A stretch of 64,000 bases of DNA from Chelonoidis abingdonii. Lineage: Eukaryota; Chordata; Testudines; Testudinidae. The stretch lies in the NCBI RefSeq assembly GCF_003597395.2, contig NC_133790.1:20860869-20924868 (forward strand), given 5' to 3'. A program made the position numbers and the translations under genes. Position 1 is the stretch's first letter, and every line of letters begins with the position of its first letter. Under the pieces are notes generated by a model. That model saw nothing but the letters and a program-made list of their open reading frames with translations, had not been told where the DNA came from and did no database searches. Positions 40,100 through 52,140 of the stretch are shown here, in pieces.

Positions 40100-40303
40100 T
40101 AATGGCAGCTGCCAGATCTCTCCTCCTTCAGTCTCTAAAACCGCTCATTTTTCATGAAAACAAACCTAAATACATGGGGGATGCTAAATGTGTGAAATCA
40201 AATGCACTTTGTTAAAACCACCTCTACAGAAACATAATTAGCATTAGCACCAATTATTATCACTAATGAAGAATTGCATTTAATTGCTGGCTGAGGCAGA
40301 GAT

Positions 40304-40482
40304 CTTCACTGAGGACAGGTTTGATCTCCACAGTTTACATCAACTTTACATCCTCTTTGAGGAGAAATTCATGGTTGTTCTTGAACCTAACACCATCAAC
40401 ATGATGATCGACTCCATCAAGATCAACAGCCTGTGGATGCTGATGGACCTATGGAGAGGCACCTCTTTCCTGTTGGCTACCA
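40304..40482 (+). other. Exon-like open frame of unknown origin
   Basis: An AG (GCTGAGGCAG) precedes and GTGAGTACC follows an uninterrupted frame: FTEDRFDLHSLHQLYILFEE, KFMVVLEPNTINMMIDSIKI, NSLWMLMDLWRG. Codon use looks normal and the composition is protein-like, unlike nearby repeats. I do not recognise the family. It may be a lone exon of an unseen gene, a pseudogene piece, or part of an uncharacterised retroelement. No matching exons were found on either side. Confidence 0.35.
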
Positions 40483-40849
40483 GTGAGTACCCCACACGCT
40501 TGCTGCCTCTGGGATGCGGAGAGGGGAAGGTCAAACAGACAGGGGAATGAGAACTTCACAGGGACCGTGCTGGATGGGCAGATTCTGCCTTGGGGCAAAC
40601 CTGTATGATGGCTCCAGAGGGGGATCAGAAACTTGTAGGGTTTTCCCCATCAAATCTGGTCTGTATAGCTTCTACTCTAAAGACATTTCCTCTCCTCTGC
40701 CTCCCTGGATCTCATCAGGGATGGAGGGAGGGGAGCCTGGAGAGGGGAAAATGGGAAGGGGCTAATCTCAGCTGGAAATGGGGAGGAGCCACCAGGAGAG
40801 TGTTAAACTGCAAACGCAAGGGGGAAGATGCTAAGGAGGCAGATATGGT

Positions 40850-42140
40850 TCAAACTCAGCATATTATTAACAGATTGAATCAATGTGACAGTGAATGAGA
40901 AGAGAAGAAAATTTTCAATTGTTGATATACAAAAGCCAGGACTCTGTGTGTTAAACAAAAGAAATTGGGAATTCCCATTGAGGAGAAGAAATTTTGATAT
41001 AGTTGGCGTTTCTGAAACTTGGTGGGATGATTTGCATGATTGGAATGTTAAAATCACTGGTAATAAACTGTTCAGGAAGGATAGAGAGGGCAAAGAGGTG
41101 GGGGTGCTCTATATTAAAGACACTATTACCTGTTTTTGAGTTATTGGTAACTCAGAATTGCTGGATTTTGGATGCCTGTGCATTCATGTGCTAACTAACA
41201 AAGCCCAAGAGGAGGTACTGGCGGGGTGTCTGTTACTAGTCACCCCAGAGGAAAAGTTGAGTTTCATCTTAAGCATCTATCTGTAATGTGTGGAAAGAAA
41301 AACTATGTTGTTACGGGTAACTTCAGAGAGGTATATGCAGAAGGACTCATGGAGACAGTCGTAAAACATCATTAGAGGTTCTAAAAATTATTGATAAGTT
41401 CTTAACACAAAAGATATTGCACATTGCACCAAACCTAACATAACTATATTGTGGAACTCATTGTGATGGATAAAGATGAATTAATCACTGGACTGAAAGT
41501 TGATGTTTGTCGAGGGACCAATGATCGTGACCTGATTGCGTTCAATATGGACAGAGAACAGTTCCAACCAGTTAGATATATACTTAGTGCTTCAAAAAGG
41601 ATAATTTTCCAAAGCTGATGAAAATTATGAGTGAAATTGATATAAAAGTTAAGACTGAAAAATGCGAAGGAAAAATGGGAGTTCTTTAAGAAGTGTTAAT
41701 TAGATGACTAAAAAGACAAAGTTCCACTTTGGCTAAAAGCCCATCCTGGTTCAGTGGTGAAGTGAAGGCAGCAAAATCAAAATGAGGGAGAGGCTGCTTA
41801 CACAGATATGTTTATAAAGGCAGAAATTGTTTCTAATCTGTGTGGAAACAGTTGCTCTCATTAGTGGAAGTCAAGAGCCACGTTGGTATCTATCAGTGAA
41901 AAAATGAAAGCTGGGCACAAAAACGGAAAGTGAATGTGAGAAAAATACAGTAGTAGCTGAAATCATAGATTAGTAAAAATTTTGGTCTAAGCAGGAGATT
42001 TTTTCTCAAATACTTAGAGGCAAAAGGCCAACCAGCACCTAAAAAACAGCTAATGAAAAGGCAGCAAAATAGAATAACTGAGGAAAGTAGCAGCTGTACA
42101 GCACTGGCTGTTTCCCAACCTCTGACAGCCCCAGGTAGAA
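40850..42140 (+). pseudogene. CR1 ORF2 endonuclease remnant
   Basis: The frame has FDIVGVSETWWDDLHDWNV, then ITGNKLFRKDREGKEVGVLY (about 40993-41117), the conserved start of the CR1 endonuclease. Further degraded pieces continue with several frameshifts, such as NDRDLIAFNMDREQF near 41519-41562. The reverse transcriptase part is missing. The right border is approximate. Confidence 0.75.
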
Positions 42141-42540
42141 CTCTTGGTTTTTTAATCTTCAATGTTCTGTGGACAGTTTCACATGTCTGAGGGAGACCTG
42201 TGAATCTGTTGATTTTTCTTATTCTTTTTCTTTTTTACGTCTTGTGTTTCACATTGTATATTTCATTCAGAAATACCAGTTATTTTCAGTGTACTCAAAC
42301 TGGTCATGGGATGATAAGAGGCTGCTTTGGTACATACAAATGTGTGATTGAATATAATTCTTCATACTACATTTCAAATAAATGGAAATTTCCTCATCAA
42401 TTATATAAAAATAAAAATTCCTAGATTGGTGAAGGGATATTTTTCATTTCATAGTAATGCATTTGAAAGTGGAGATTACTAGTGGTTGAGTGTGAAAGTG
42501 TTCTTTACGGTTATTTCCTCTTGGTGGTGCTAAAGAGCTA

Positions 42541-42940
42541 CAGTGGAATCTCAGAGTTACCAACACCACAGATAGGAACTGACTAGTCTATCGCACACGT
42601 CATTTGGAACCAGAAGTACACAATCAGGTAGCAGCAAAGATGGGTGGGCGGGGGAGAGAGGAGGAAATAAAAGCAAGTACAGTATTATATTAAATATACA
42701 CTGCTTTAAAAAAGGAAAAGTTTAAATTTTTTTTGACAGGGTAAGGAAAACTGTTCCTGTGCTTGTTTCATTTAAATGAAGGTGGTTAAAAGCAGCATTT
42801 CTCTTCTTCATAGTAAAATTTCAAAGCTGTGTTAAGTCAATGTTCAGTTGTAAACTTTTGAAATAACAACCATAATGTTTTGTTCAGAGTTAGGAACATT
42901 TCAGTGTTATGAACAACCTCCATTCCCAAGGTGTTCGTGT
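42541..42940. mobile_element. Tigger/mariner-like miniature element
   Basis: It begins CAGTGGAATCTCAGAGTTAC directly after TA. The inside has the ACCAGAAGTACACAATCAGG, TTTCATTTAAATGAAGG and CAACCATAATGTTTTGTTC phrases, and a right part GAACAACCTCCATTCCCAAG. The phrases 'CAGAGTTAC' and 'AGAGTTAGGAAC' recur as inverted sub-termini. The right end is decayed. The superfamily is from memory of turtle repeats. Confidence 0.6.
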
Positions 42941-43009
42941 ATCTTGAAAGTTACATCTGGAGGAGTGGAGATTTTCCTAGACCTCTCCCCCGCACCCACG
43001 AGGGGTGTG

Positions 43010-43034
43010 CCCCCCCCCCCCCCCCAAAAAAAAA
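43010..43034. repeat. Poly-C then poly-A run
   Basis: About 16 C bases are followed by 9 A bases. Confidence 0.9.
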
Positions 43035-43279
43035 TGTCCCCGACACCCTCCCCCCCGCCCCTCAGTTACATTCAGTGTTGCCAATTTAAATGGTTGGAAA
43101 TTTGAATTGAAATTGAAACATTAATACACACTTTAAAAGCATACACAGTATATAAGAAAATACTTGTACCTGAGAAAGCGTAATGGGTTTGAAAAGTATA
43201 AACAAAGATTGTTTTTATGACAATGTCAACACATTTGTTTTGGCTATATTGGCCTACCTAATAATTTCAAATTATAATT

Positions 43280-43640
43280 TGTAAGCAAGGTCTGAATGAG
43301 CTCTCCCCTGACAGCTAGTGGTGAGGCAGGGGTGGGTGTAAAGGCTTCAGGACCAGACTATATTTACATGAACACACCTGCTCTGCCTATGTATCCAGCA
43401 GACAGAGCTGTGCTGCCAAGTGATCAACTTTGGCTGGTGTTGGGTTACAAATCACTCTTGTATAAAAACTCCCGCACCCCAATCTGGGTCTATGCTTGTT
43501 ATATACTATGTATTTACCCTGTGAACCTTGTAATCAATACTTGTAGTCCCTTATGACTCAAGCCTGACCGCAGATGTACAGTACCTTCCCTGTTAACTTG
43601 TGTAAATTTGATTTTAAACTTTAGCTTTAATAAAAAAAAT
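43280..43640 (+). repeat. Dispersed turtle repeat, possibly LTR-like
   Basis: A TATAAAAACTCCCGCACC box is followed 170 bp later by an AATAAA-containing end (CTTTAATAAAAAAAATTAAC). The layout resembles a retroelement promoter and poly(A) region. I recognise the phrase GCTTCAGGACCAGACTATAT as a dispersed repeat but could not place termini or a target duplication. Confidence 0.35.
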
Positions 43641-43817
43641 TAACATGGGGGTCATGAAATGTTGTTGTTGTTATTGTATGAGTAAAGGGCAGCAGAACTA
43701 CCTGAATGAGGGGTCTACTTCAGTGCTTAATTTGTGCTAGGGCTTGTCAGAGCTGAACCCCAGCACCTCTAGGCTTGGCAGTTCCTAGCCCTGGGACCTC
43801 TGGACTTGTCACATCGG

Positions 43818-44378
43818 TTATGAAAGGGAATCATCGAGTGATCCATCCCCTGTTGTCCATTCCCAGCTTCTGGCAAACAGAAACTAGGGATACTCAGAGC
43901 ATGGTTTTGCATCCCTGCCCATCCTGGCTAATAGCCATTGATGGACCTTTCTCCATTAACTTATCTAGTTCTTTTTTGAGCCCTGTTATAATTTTGGCCT
44001 TCACAACATCCCTGGCAAAAAGTTCCATGGGTGACTGTGCATTGTTTGAAGATATACTTCCTTTTGTTTGTATTAAACTTGCTGCCTATTAATTTCATTG
44101 GGTGACCCCTAGTTCTTGTGTTAAGTGAAGAGGTAAATAACACTTCCTTATTCATTTTCTCCACACCAGTCAAGATTTTATAAGCCTCTATCAAAATCCC
44201 CTTAGTCATCTCTTTCCCAAGCTGAGAAGTCCCAGTCTTTTTAATCTCTCTTCATATGGAATCCGTTCCATACCCATAATCATTTTTGTTGCCCTTTTTT
44301 GAACCTTTTCCAATTCCAATGTATCTTTTTTGAGATGAGGTGACCAGAACTGCATGCAGTATTCAAGATGTGGGCATA
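43818..44378 (-). repeat. CR1 3' fragment
   Basis: The minus strand shows the same ORF2 end and 3' UTR as the copy at 35788-36412, including [17 protein letters not shown] and the GGGAATGGACAACAGGGGAT phrase. It is truncated on both sides. Confidence 0.9.
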
Positions 44379-45154
44379 TAATGGATTTATATAGTAAAAG
44401 CTGGGGAGCTTGGTTTCCCAGACTGATAACCTAAGCCAATACTGACAACATACATGAAAAGGCTGCAAAACACCATGCCTCCGGACTGCATCAACATGCA
44501 GAAAGCCTTATAAGCCAGTCACTGTCAAAGCCAATTTTAGAAGAACTTAATGAGGCTGTTAAGAGTGCTGGGGAGACAACTCATTTTATGTAAACCAACA
44601 TGGCTGTTGCATCATACTTTCTATTTAAGCACGAGAAACTACATACTATAAACTGGAGGCCAATGTTAATTACGTTATCATTTGTTAATCCTGAAGTTGA
44701 GTACTGGTTTAGAACAAGACCAGCAAATGCTCACCTTCTTTCTGAAAAAAATCAGCTGACTCTCTAGAAGCATGCAGTGCAATAGTGAAAGACTCAGCAG
44801 TTGAAAAAGTGAAGAACTCTCTCACCATATTCAAAATATGTGCATACGTGGCTGATGAATGCACCAATGCAAATAGGCATCAAGCATTAAGTCATTGCAT
44901 ATGTTATCTTGATGTCCGTGGTAGGCCAGTAGATGCATTCTAGATGTTCAGGTTATAGAAAACACATCAGCTGCATCTGTGACATCTTAGAAGAGTTATA
45001 TGCTTGTAAATTGAACCCCAAACAGATGGCTGCTTGTGCATTTGATGGAGCTACAAACTTCTCTGGAAGACATAGTGGAGTACAGTTTTCCCTCAGGGAA
45101 AAATGTAACCCTAATCTCTCCTATACACACTGCAGAGGACATCTTAAAAAAATA

Positions 45155-45336
45155 AATAAAATTGAGATATACTTATCTCACGGAACTGGAAGGTCATTGA
45201 GTCCAACCCCCTGCCTTCACTAGCAGGACCAAGTACTGATTTTGCCCTAGATCCCTAAGTGGCCCCCTCAGGGATTGAGCTCACAACCCTGGGTTTAGCA
45301 GGCCAATGCTCAAACCACTGAACTACCCATCCCTCC
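45155..45336 (-). mobile_element. tRNA-derived SINE (turtle Cry-type), full or near full
   Basis: On the minus strand it opens with GGATGGGTAGTTCAGTGGTT (A-box region). It continues with GCATTGGCCTGCTAAACCCA and GGTTGTGAGCTCAATCCC (B-box region), a tRNA-like head. The tail carries GTCCTGCTAGTGAAGGCAGG and ends in CTATCTCA-like CR1-type sequence. It lies inside the hAT transposase pseudogene at about 45151-45340. Confidence 0.88.
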
Positions 45337-46089
45337 CTCTCTCTTTACTCCAGCTAATGCTAGTACGAGCTGCAAACTCTTCAAAAGACATTAAAAAGCC
45401 ATACATTTAATGTCTATTTTTACTCTTTTTTTCAGCAAGAGTCCAAAAGGACTGAATGTCTTGGAAAGAAATAGAAGATACACTGGGATTGAAGTTCACA
45501 TTAGGCCAACCTGGGAAAACCTGCTGGCTTTCTCATGAGCAATTCTTGGCTGTTGTCTTAAAATAACTGCAACCATTATTACTGGCTTTGGAAAGTATCC
45601 ACCAAGATAGGAATCTGTCCTAAGTAGTGAGGCTGGTCGACAACTTTTCTTACTTAGTTCAGAGAAGACTATCGCAGTTCTCCCTCTTGTAAGTCTACTG
45701 TTGAAATCACTTGTGTCATTAAACAATGTCATTCAGGCATCTTCTACAACAGTAGTAGATCTTTGTCCAGCAATAGAAGCTACCCTTGTATCAATCAGAG
45801 ATATCAATTGAAAATGTACTGCAAGAAGCAAAGACTTCAATCCAGAAGTTGACTAATGAAGATATTTATATTGACTCCTTAAGTGAAGAGGACAAGAAAT
45901 GCTTGTTAAGCCAGCTGAAAAAGTACACAAACTAGATTCTTACAAATCTACAATAGTCATTTCTGGATTCTACTCAACCTTCATGTAGCTTTTACAGATG
46001 CCTGTCTTATAAAATACCTACAACTGAGTGGAGTGAGGCACTACCAGCAATGGGCTGCTATCATGGGAGGCAAGTTTGTAGAAATTTTT

Positions 46090-47030
46090 GTGGTCCCCAG
46101 AACCTGCCCCCCCAACTCCACCCCCTCAAACTCTGCCTCCACCTGCCTAATGCTCTGGGCAGGGTTTCAGGGGGGAGGTCTGGGATGCAGGTCCTGGGCT
46201 GGGGATTAGGGTGCAGGAGGGGTGCAGGCTTTGGGAAGGAGTTTGGGTGCTGGGTGCAGGCTCCAGGCTGGGGCAGGGGGTGGGTGTGCAAGAGAGGGTG
46301 AGGGCTGCAGGCTTTGGAACGGAGTTTGGGTGCAGGCTCTGGGCTGGTGGTGGTGGTGTAGGAAGGGGTGAGGGGTGCAGGCTCTGGGAGGGAGTTTGGG
46401 TGCTGGGTGCAGGTTCTGGGCTGGGGCAGGGGGTGGATGTGCAGGAGGGGGTGAGGGGTGCAGGCTTTGCGACGGAGTTTGGGTGCAGGCTCTGGTAGGG
46501 GTGTAGGAAGGGGGAGGTGGTGCACGCTGGAGCAGAGGATCAGGCTTCAGGGGAATGAGGGTTGGGGCTGAGGATGAGGGCTTCATGCTGCGGGGAGGGC
46601 TCAGGGCTGGGGCAGAAGATTAGGGTGCAGGGGGATGAGGGGTTCATGATGTGGGGGGCTGAGGGCTCTGGCTGGGGATGAGGATTAGGGTGCAGGGGGA
46701 TGAGGGCTCTGGCTGGGGATGAGGATTAGGGTGCAGGGGGATGAGGGCTCTGGCTGGGGATGAGGATTAGGGTACAGAGGGATGAGGGCTCTGGCTGGGG
46801 CAGAGGATCAAGGTGCAGAGGGATGAAGGCTCTGGCTGGAGATAAGGAGTTTGGGGCAGGGCGGTGGGGGGAGACCCATGGGGGGCGGTGCCCGATCCAG
46901 GCAGCACTGGGTGAGAGACCCAGCTCCAAATATTGCTGGAGCAGGGCCCCCAGCCCTGAATATTCCTGGAGCCCGAGCACCGCAAACATATATAACCTGC
47001 CGCCTATGGCTGCTATGTGATCAGGACAGA
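46090..47030. repeat. G-rich degenerate minisatellite block inside hAT remnant
   Basis: Units of GTGCAGGCTCTGGGAGGGAG, TTTGGGTGCTGGGTGCAGG and GGGCTGGGGCAGGGGGTG recur from 46200 to 46520. A tighter array of about 40-44-bp units (GATGAGGGCTCTGGCTGGGG, ATGAGGATTAGGGTGCAGGG) runs from about 46690 to 46810. The base pattern is the same as inside the hAT-type elements at 4983, 14178 and 39335. The block probably arrived as one such element, but its termini were not recognised. Confidence 0.75.
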
Positions 47031-47395
47031 ACAGAAAATTTTGAACACAGAGTGGAATATCATATGACAAACCAAGATTTAATTTCAACTTCTTTATCAT
47101 CACTAGTAGTTTGACCCAATCTTTGTACTATGTTTCCTGGGATGAAAGAAGTAGGAATCCATCTCTTGCTACTCCCAGTCACAACAGCTACAGTTGAGCA
47201 TTCTTTTCCCTCATTGAATAGAATTTTGTGTTCTGAAAGAAGTCGCCTTTTCCTGATCATGAGCATATCATGAAGGACTGGAAGTACCGGACACACAGGA
47301 AGACACCAACGAGTGCAAAATTACAACAAGAAACCAAGAAGGATGTCGATGTAGTGCTTCACAGTAGGCTCGAGTAGCCAACCTTAATTTCTGTG

Positions 47396-48442
47396 ATGAT
47401 TTTAAAACATGAATTAAATCTTAATAAAATGGTCGTGAAACATTTTTCAGTTTTTACTATCGTGCCATTCAGCCCACCTTTGCCCTCACAGTCTCAACCC
47501 TCATCGGCCCTCACCCCCCCCTAAACATTCCAACACCCACCCTAATTTCAGTTCCTGGGAAAAACACTGATTTCTGCCAGGTTTTCTAGTTTATGTTTCA
47601 AGTTTTGTAACGAGTTTAGGCAGTGATGGATGTACTATGCTGGAGATTAAGGAAATGACCTTAGTCTAGCTGTGATGTCAGTGGGTTATAAAATTAATTG
47701 GAGACAGGAAAAAGCAGGAAAACTGTGTTCTAAATGATTTGCATCTGGATGACTAAATGGAAGAAGAACAATTGACGGGACTTCTGGGAATGGCTCAGTC
47801 AACACTTGTGTAATTGAGTTAGTAACATAACTTTGTGGTGTGGAATTTTTAGATCACCAGTTTTAATAAAATATGGGTGTATGGTGGGGGAATAGTAAAG
47901 AAGTCTTTATAATGAGGCTTTGCATTTATAGGGTCTGATCCCGCTCCCATTGAAGTAAATGGCCAAACTCCCATTGATTTCAATAGAACTGGCATCAGGC
48001 CCATAGAGTTCTTTTTCTTGAAATCTCAAAGTTAGATAAAGATGATTTTCTCAATTTTTACAGAAGGGGCAACTGAGGCACTGAGTGGTTAAAGTCACTT
48101 GCCCATGTCACTCAGAGCCAGGTCTTCTGATTCCCATTCCTTTATTGTATTCACTACTGCAACTGTCTCTGAACAAGGATAACAACAAACAGCTCTGTAT
48201 TTTTTTCTTGTAGGGATTCTCCTGAACTGGCACACTGTTTAAGGTAGCGGTTCAGCTGTTTATTGTCAGCCAAAATTCCATCTTGATAAGCTGAATTCTT
48301 TACTGTATTAATTCTCGCCCTTCTCTGGTGTTGGGCAAAGTAATCTATGGCATGAACTGATAGTGATATGAACCCTATGCTGATGTAGTTTCAAAGGCAA
48401 GTCAGCATTTTATCATGTAGGCACGTTCATATTGTCCTAGTT
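47396..48442. other. Intergenic; small old repeats only
   Basis: It contains a 'CCATTGAAGTAAATGGC' palindromic unit (47936-48003) and a weak MIR-like core (48060-48165: AACTGAGGCACTGAGTGGTT, CACTTGCCCATGTCACTCAG). No gene was seen. Confidence 0.5.
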
Positions 48443-49151
48443 CAGCAGATCTCAAACTGTGGGGCGGTCTTCCCAAGGGAGGTACGATAATGTGTCGAGG
48501 CATGAGCTGTATGTGCTTTTTTATGTTTTTATTTTTATTTTTTAAGAGCTCTGGCTGTCAGCCCTAGGTGGCTGGAGCTCATGCAGAAGGGTTGTGCGCT
48601 ATGGACGGCGAACGAACTGTCATCCGGGGGATGCTATCCCCCAGCTTCACCCTTTCTGAGCCCCCAGCCCCGGAGCTCCGGGAGGGCCCCAGCTTGAGCC
48701 CTACCTGGGGCCACAACACAGGGACAGGGGAACTGGCAGGAGGAGGTCTAGGGGCAGAGTGTAGGCAACGACCACAGCTGGCTTTTGGGGGGACACAGCC
48801 TCCCCCAGCCTACGATACCTGCCACCCATGCCATGCACACTCAGGAGGCAGGGATAAAAGGGACAGCCGGAGATCCGCCGCTCGTGCGCTCTTCCTCCCC
48901 TTCCCCAATCCCTCACCTGGAGACGGTGGAGCTCCAGCTGTCAGCCCCATGGAGGTGGCAGTGGGGCACTATGTCTGTTGTGAAGTGGTATTGATGAATA
49001 TCACTTTTCACAGTCATCCTTATTTCTCTGCTGCTGCTGGTGTGACGCTGCCGTCAGAGCTGGACGATGGTATATGTCCTGGGGGGGAGGAATGTAAATG
49101 ACTACAAACGCAAAGAAGGGGAAGCCAATCAAATACATTTGAGAATCACTG
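48443..49151. mobile_element. Non-autonomous hAT-type element (CAGxxxTTCTCAAA ends)
   Basis: The left end CAGCAGATCTCAAACTGTGG and right end TTTGAGAATCACTG are inverted termini. The flanks TCCTAGTT and TCCTGCTT match at 6 of 8 positions. There is no transposase; the open frame at 48568-49101 lies wholly within it and has no recognised relative. Confidence 0.8.
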
Positions 49152-50875
49152 TCCTGCTTTAATCTGGAGCTCAAACTGCCACATTCCAGCATTATATTTA
49201 GTGATTTTTTTTTTTAGTTAAAATATTTTATAAAAAATCTTTGGTAGCACTTACGGTCTGCTTCTGCATTACACTTCTGACGGGGAATTTTGGGTATGCA
49301 AGGACTGGTGCTGTAGTGCTTCCACTTTCGTTTTAAATAAGCTGTGCAACCTTCCTTACACACACTTTAAGGAGCTGAAGATTAAGGTAGTTTAACTGAT
49401 ATTTATCATATTTTCATCTGTTCCGATAAGGAGAGGTGAGGATGACATAAACGATGGAGAACTCTGGCAAGTAGGTTTCTTTGGCTGGAGAATTGTTTGG
49501 ATGTTAGTACAGTAAAGACAGGTGAAAGAGTTCAGAGACTAGCCAGTCAGCTTGGCATTGATAGGAATGAGTCCCAACTGGTAGGTGATGAGCGTTGCTG
49601 CTGGAACAAGAGTAAAGCTGCTCAGGAGAAAGGGGAATTCCTAGCTCATTGAAACTATTTCTCAGCAAAAAGTCTCCTTCTTAGGGCTCAACAGCTCATA
49701 CTGAATCCAGTATTGTACTCTCCCTAACACTCACGGATCTGCCAAGTGTGTTAGTCAAAGTTTAACATAGAAAAGGAAAGCAAAGCATCAGAACAGGGAT
49801 CTTCTATGTGGATCTGAGAGGAAAGCTTTACATGTAGAATGTATTTAAGTGTTTCTCTTCTGAACAACACACCAACCACAGCCAATGCGTGGGTTAATCC
49901 ATTGCAAACAGATGTGTTAACCTGGCTCTGTACCCTAATGTTAATATATTATCCCTCTGGTTCACACACAGATTTTAAATGTCAGGGGGGAAAAAATAAA
50001 ATCTCTTCCAGGACAGCACTGGGGAAAAATTGTTGTGGTATATTCTATACATCATGCTTCTTGCTTTCACTTTTAGGCTGTGCATTGTTTGTTAGATATG
50101 GGTTTCTCCAACTTTTTCCTAGCCTGGACCAATTTTTTAAACCAAAGCTAGACTGATGGGCACCCAACCTGTTCTTCAGAATCTCGTGGACCATCTCCCT
50201 TCCCAGGACTAATCCTATGACACTCCTGTGGCACCAATGGCAATTGCTTACATGGAAAAATAATATTTAGGGAAGTACTGAAAGTATTTCTTGCTGTATT
50301 GGAATGGGGTTTAGCAGCTGGAAATGAGGAGTAGCAGCTAGCATGATAGTGACCATCATCTTTCCTTGGACCACCAGCAGGTGCTTCACAGGCCATCCAT
50401 CCATCAGTGGTACAGAGACCACAATTTGGGAACCTCCATATGAGAGTATAGCACTAGAAATGATTAAAATTTGGGGTGAGAAGTCATTTCCATGATAAAC
50501 CCCTATTTCCAGTTTCATTTGCAGATTTCCTAGATCTGTAGCCAACCATTTCCCACCGGCATTCCACTGTAGCCCTTACAACAATTAGTTCCTTACACTT
50601 CATCGTAAAACATGCACAATACTCATCAATGCTTGTTTCTAGGATCATAGCTGGAATGCAGTCGTTTAAGAATTTAGGTAATGTAACTACACCCAATGCT
50701 GCTCCTATCAAAATCAGTGGCACAACAGCCGTTGACTTAACTGGGAGCGAATTCAGACTCTGTCCCAAAAGCAACTAACGCTGATTTAGTTTTGGCCCAG
50801 AAATAATGGCCCAGATGCTGCCATCCAGGCTGAACAAATGCAGTTGTTTTACACCAGAAGAAACCTGTGTGTCCT
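49152..50875. other. Intergenic, nothing recognised
   Basis: Only short frames were seen. The minus-strand frame at 50484-50774 ends in a region with 'CAAATGGGAGTC'-type old repeat phrases, not a known protein. Confidence 0.4.
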
Positions 50876-50996
50876 CATCAGTCCCATCAGGTTTGTCCTG
50901 GTGACACAGCTGTCTGGGGTTTGGTCCTGCTTTGAGCAGGAGGTTGGACTAGATGACCTCCTGAGGTCCCTTCCAACCCTGATATTTTATGATTCT
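50876..50996 (+). repeat. CR1 3' tail, ATTCTA-ended subfamily
   Basis: TTTGAGCAGGAGGTTGGACT, AGATGACCTCCTGAGGTCCC, TTCCAACCCTGATATTTTAT, then GATTCTA. This is the classic CR1 3' end; the subfamily differs from the other copies here. Confidence 0.92.
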
Positions 50997-51862
50997 AAAT
51001 CAAGGACTGGAAAGATTTTTATTATCTAATGTTGAAAATTAAAGACAGAGTCAAATTCATCCCTGTTGTAACTCCACTGACTTCCGTGACATTATAACAG
51101 GGTAGAATCTGGCCTATTATATTTATCCTGAGTTTGGGAATGGTCAGTGATATATAATTCAGGTTCCACTGTAGAATGTTGTTCTTGGTAATGGGCCCGA
51201 TCCTCTGCACAGGATGGGGCCCATTTTGTGAGGGTATTCATATTCCAAGAAACCTTCCTCTATAGCATATGAGGATATTCTGTTCCTCACAATCAGGGTC
51301 TGTACACCCCAATTCTGCTACTGCTGGAGTAGCTGCAGAATTGCATCCTTGGACTCCAATCGCAGGGTTAATTTCTCCAGCAGAATGGAACATTTTTAAG
51401 GAATATTATTCCAGCTCATTTCTAATGCTAGAAACTCCTTTAATAAAACAAAAAAAAATTCTCTCTGATCTAAAATAGTTGCTTCAACTTATCAGGTTTA
51501 TGACAGGCAATGTGAAATGATCTAAAAGCAATCAGGTGGTGCTGCATCCGAGACACAGTGTCTGTTGGAGGGGCTGCTGCGATGCGCATGCCACAGAGGA
51601 TAGTGGGAAGGCAGAGCATATCCATGAACAGAACAGCACTCTATGGGGTACTGTTCTAAGTATAGCAACCCTGTTCCAAGCACCCTGAAGAAGAGACAAA
51701 CGGTCAAGAAATAGACTATTTTTTTCTGCTGGGATTTTCTTGAAAACATTTGTAAAAATAATTTTTGTTAATTCGTTAGTAGAAATTATATTTTTGTCAA
51801 CTTTCAACAAACAGAGATGGCCTTAGGATATTAGACTACGCACTAGTTTTAAAGCATGGTGG

Positions 51863-52140
51863 CAGTATTACCAAACCCAAGTGTTCCCCAAAATCATGAG
51901 AGACTTAAAAATAATGAGATTTTAGAAAATAATATATTTTGGGCCTTTATTTGCTTTCTGAAGTTTGAGCCATTAGGATTCCTGTTTTCAAGCTTTTGTA
52001 CATAAACACGAGGACTAATTTTTTTTTTAATTAAAGCTGGGATTTTTACATAAATCACATGACTCCAGGGGCCTGAAGCTTTAAGAAAAATTCCAAATAT
52101 GGCAACAGTCATGATAAAATTGTGTGAATTGCCAACACTG
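51863..52140. mobile_element. 'CAGTATTGCCAAC' family element
   Basis: The left end is CAGTATTACCAAACCC and the right end GAATTGCCAACACTG. AAAATCATGAGAGACTTAAA and GCTGGGATTTTTACATAAAT are internal phrases shared with the copies at 39063 and 55230. The flanks do not give a clear target duplication. Confidence 0.7.

Larger units (their letters stand above)
44480..47395 (+). pseudogene. Broken hAT transposase gene (KIAA1586/ZMYM-like), twice invaded
   Basis: Plus-strand pieces follow the order of a hAT transposase. First DECTNANRHQALSHCICYLD (about 44854-44913). Then KQMAACAFDGATNFSGRHSG (45022-45081), typical of the catalytic core, and CNPNLSYTHCRGH. After a SINE insertion comes EIEDTLGLKFTLGQPGKTCW (about 45467-45526). 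At the far end ATVEHSFPSLNRILCSERSR (about 47191-47250) is the C-terminal dimerisation motif. Stops and frameshifts are frequent. A G-rich minisatellite block separates the last part from the rest. The best family resemblance is to the hAT-derived KIAA1586/ZMYM group. Terminal repeats were not found. Confidence 0.75.

Noticed and set aside
39229..40102. Frames of 100-154 codons on both strands
   Set aside because: They run across the nested hAT-type element and its termini.
45280..45336. Possible tRNA gene on the minus strand
   Set aside because: The A-box and B-box sequences belong to the tRNA-derived head of a SINE; no complete cloverleaf.
46061..46586. Proline-rich open frames of 126-154 codons on the minus strand
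   Set aside because: They are translations of a G-rich minisatellite; repeats in the frame follow the DNA repeat.
48568..49101. 177-codon plus-strand frame
   Set aside because: It is fully contained within a hAT-type miniature element bounded by inverted ends; no transposase motif.
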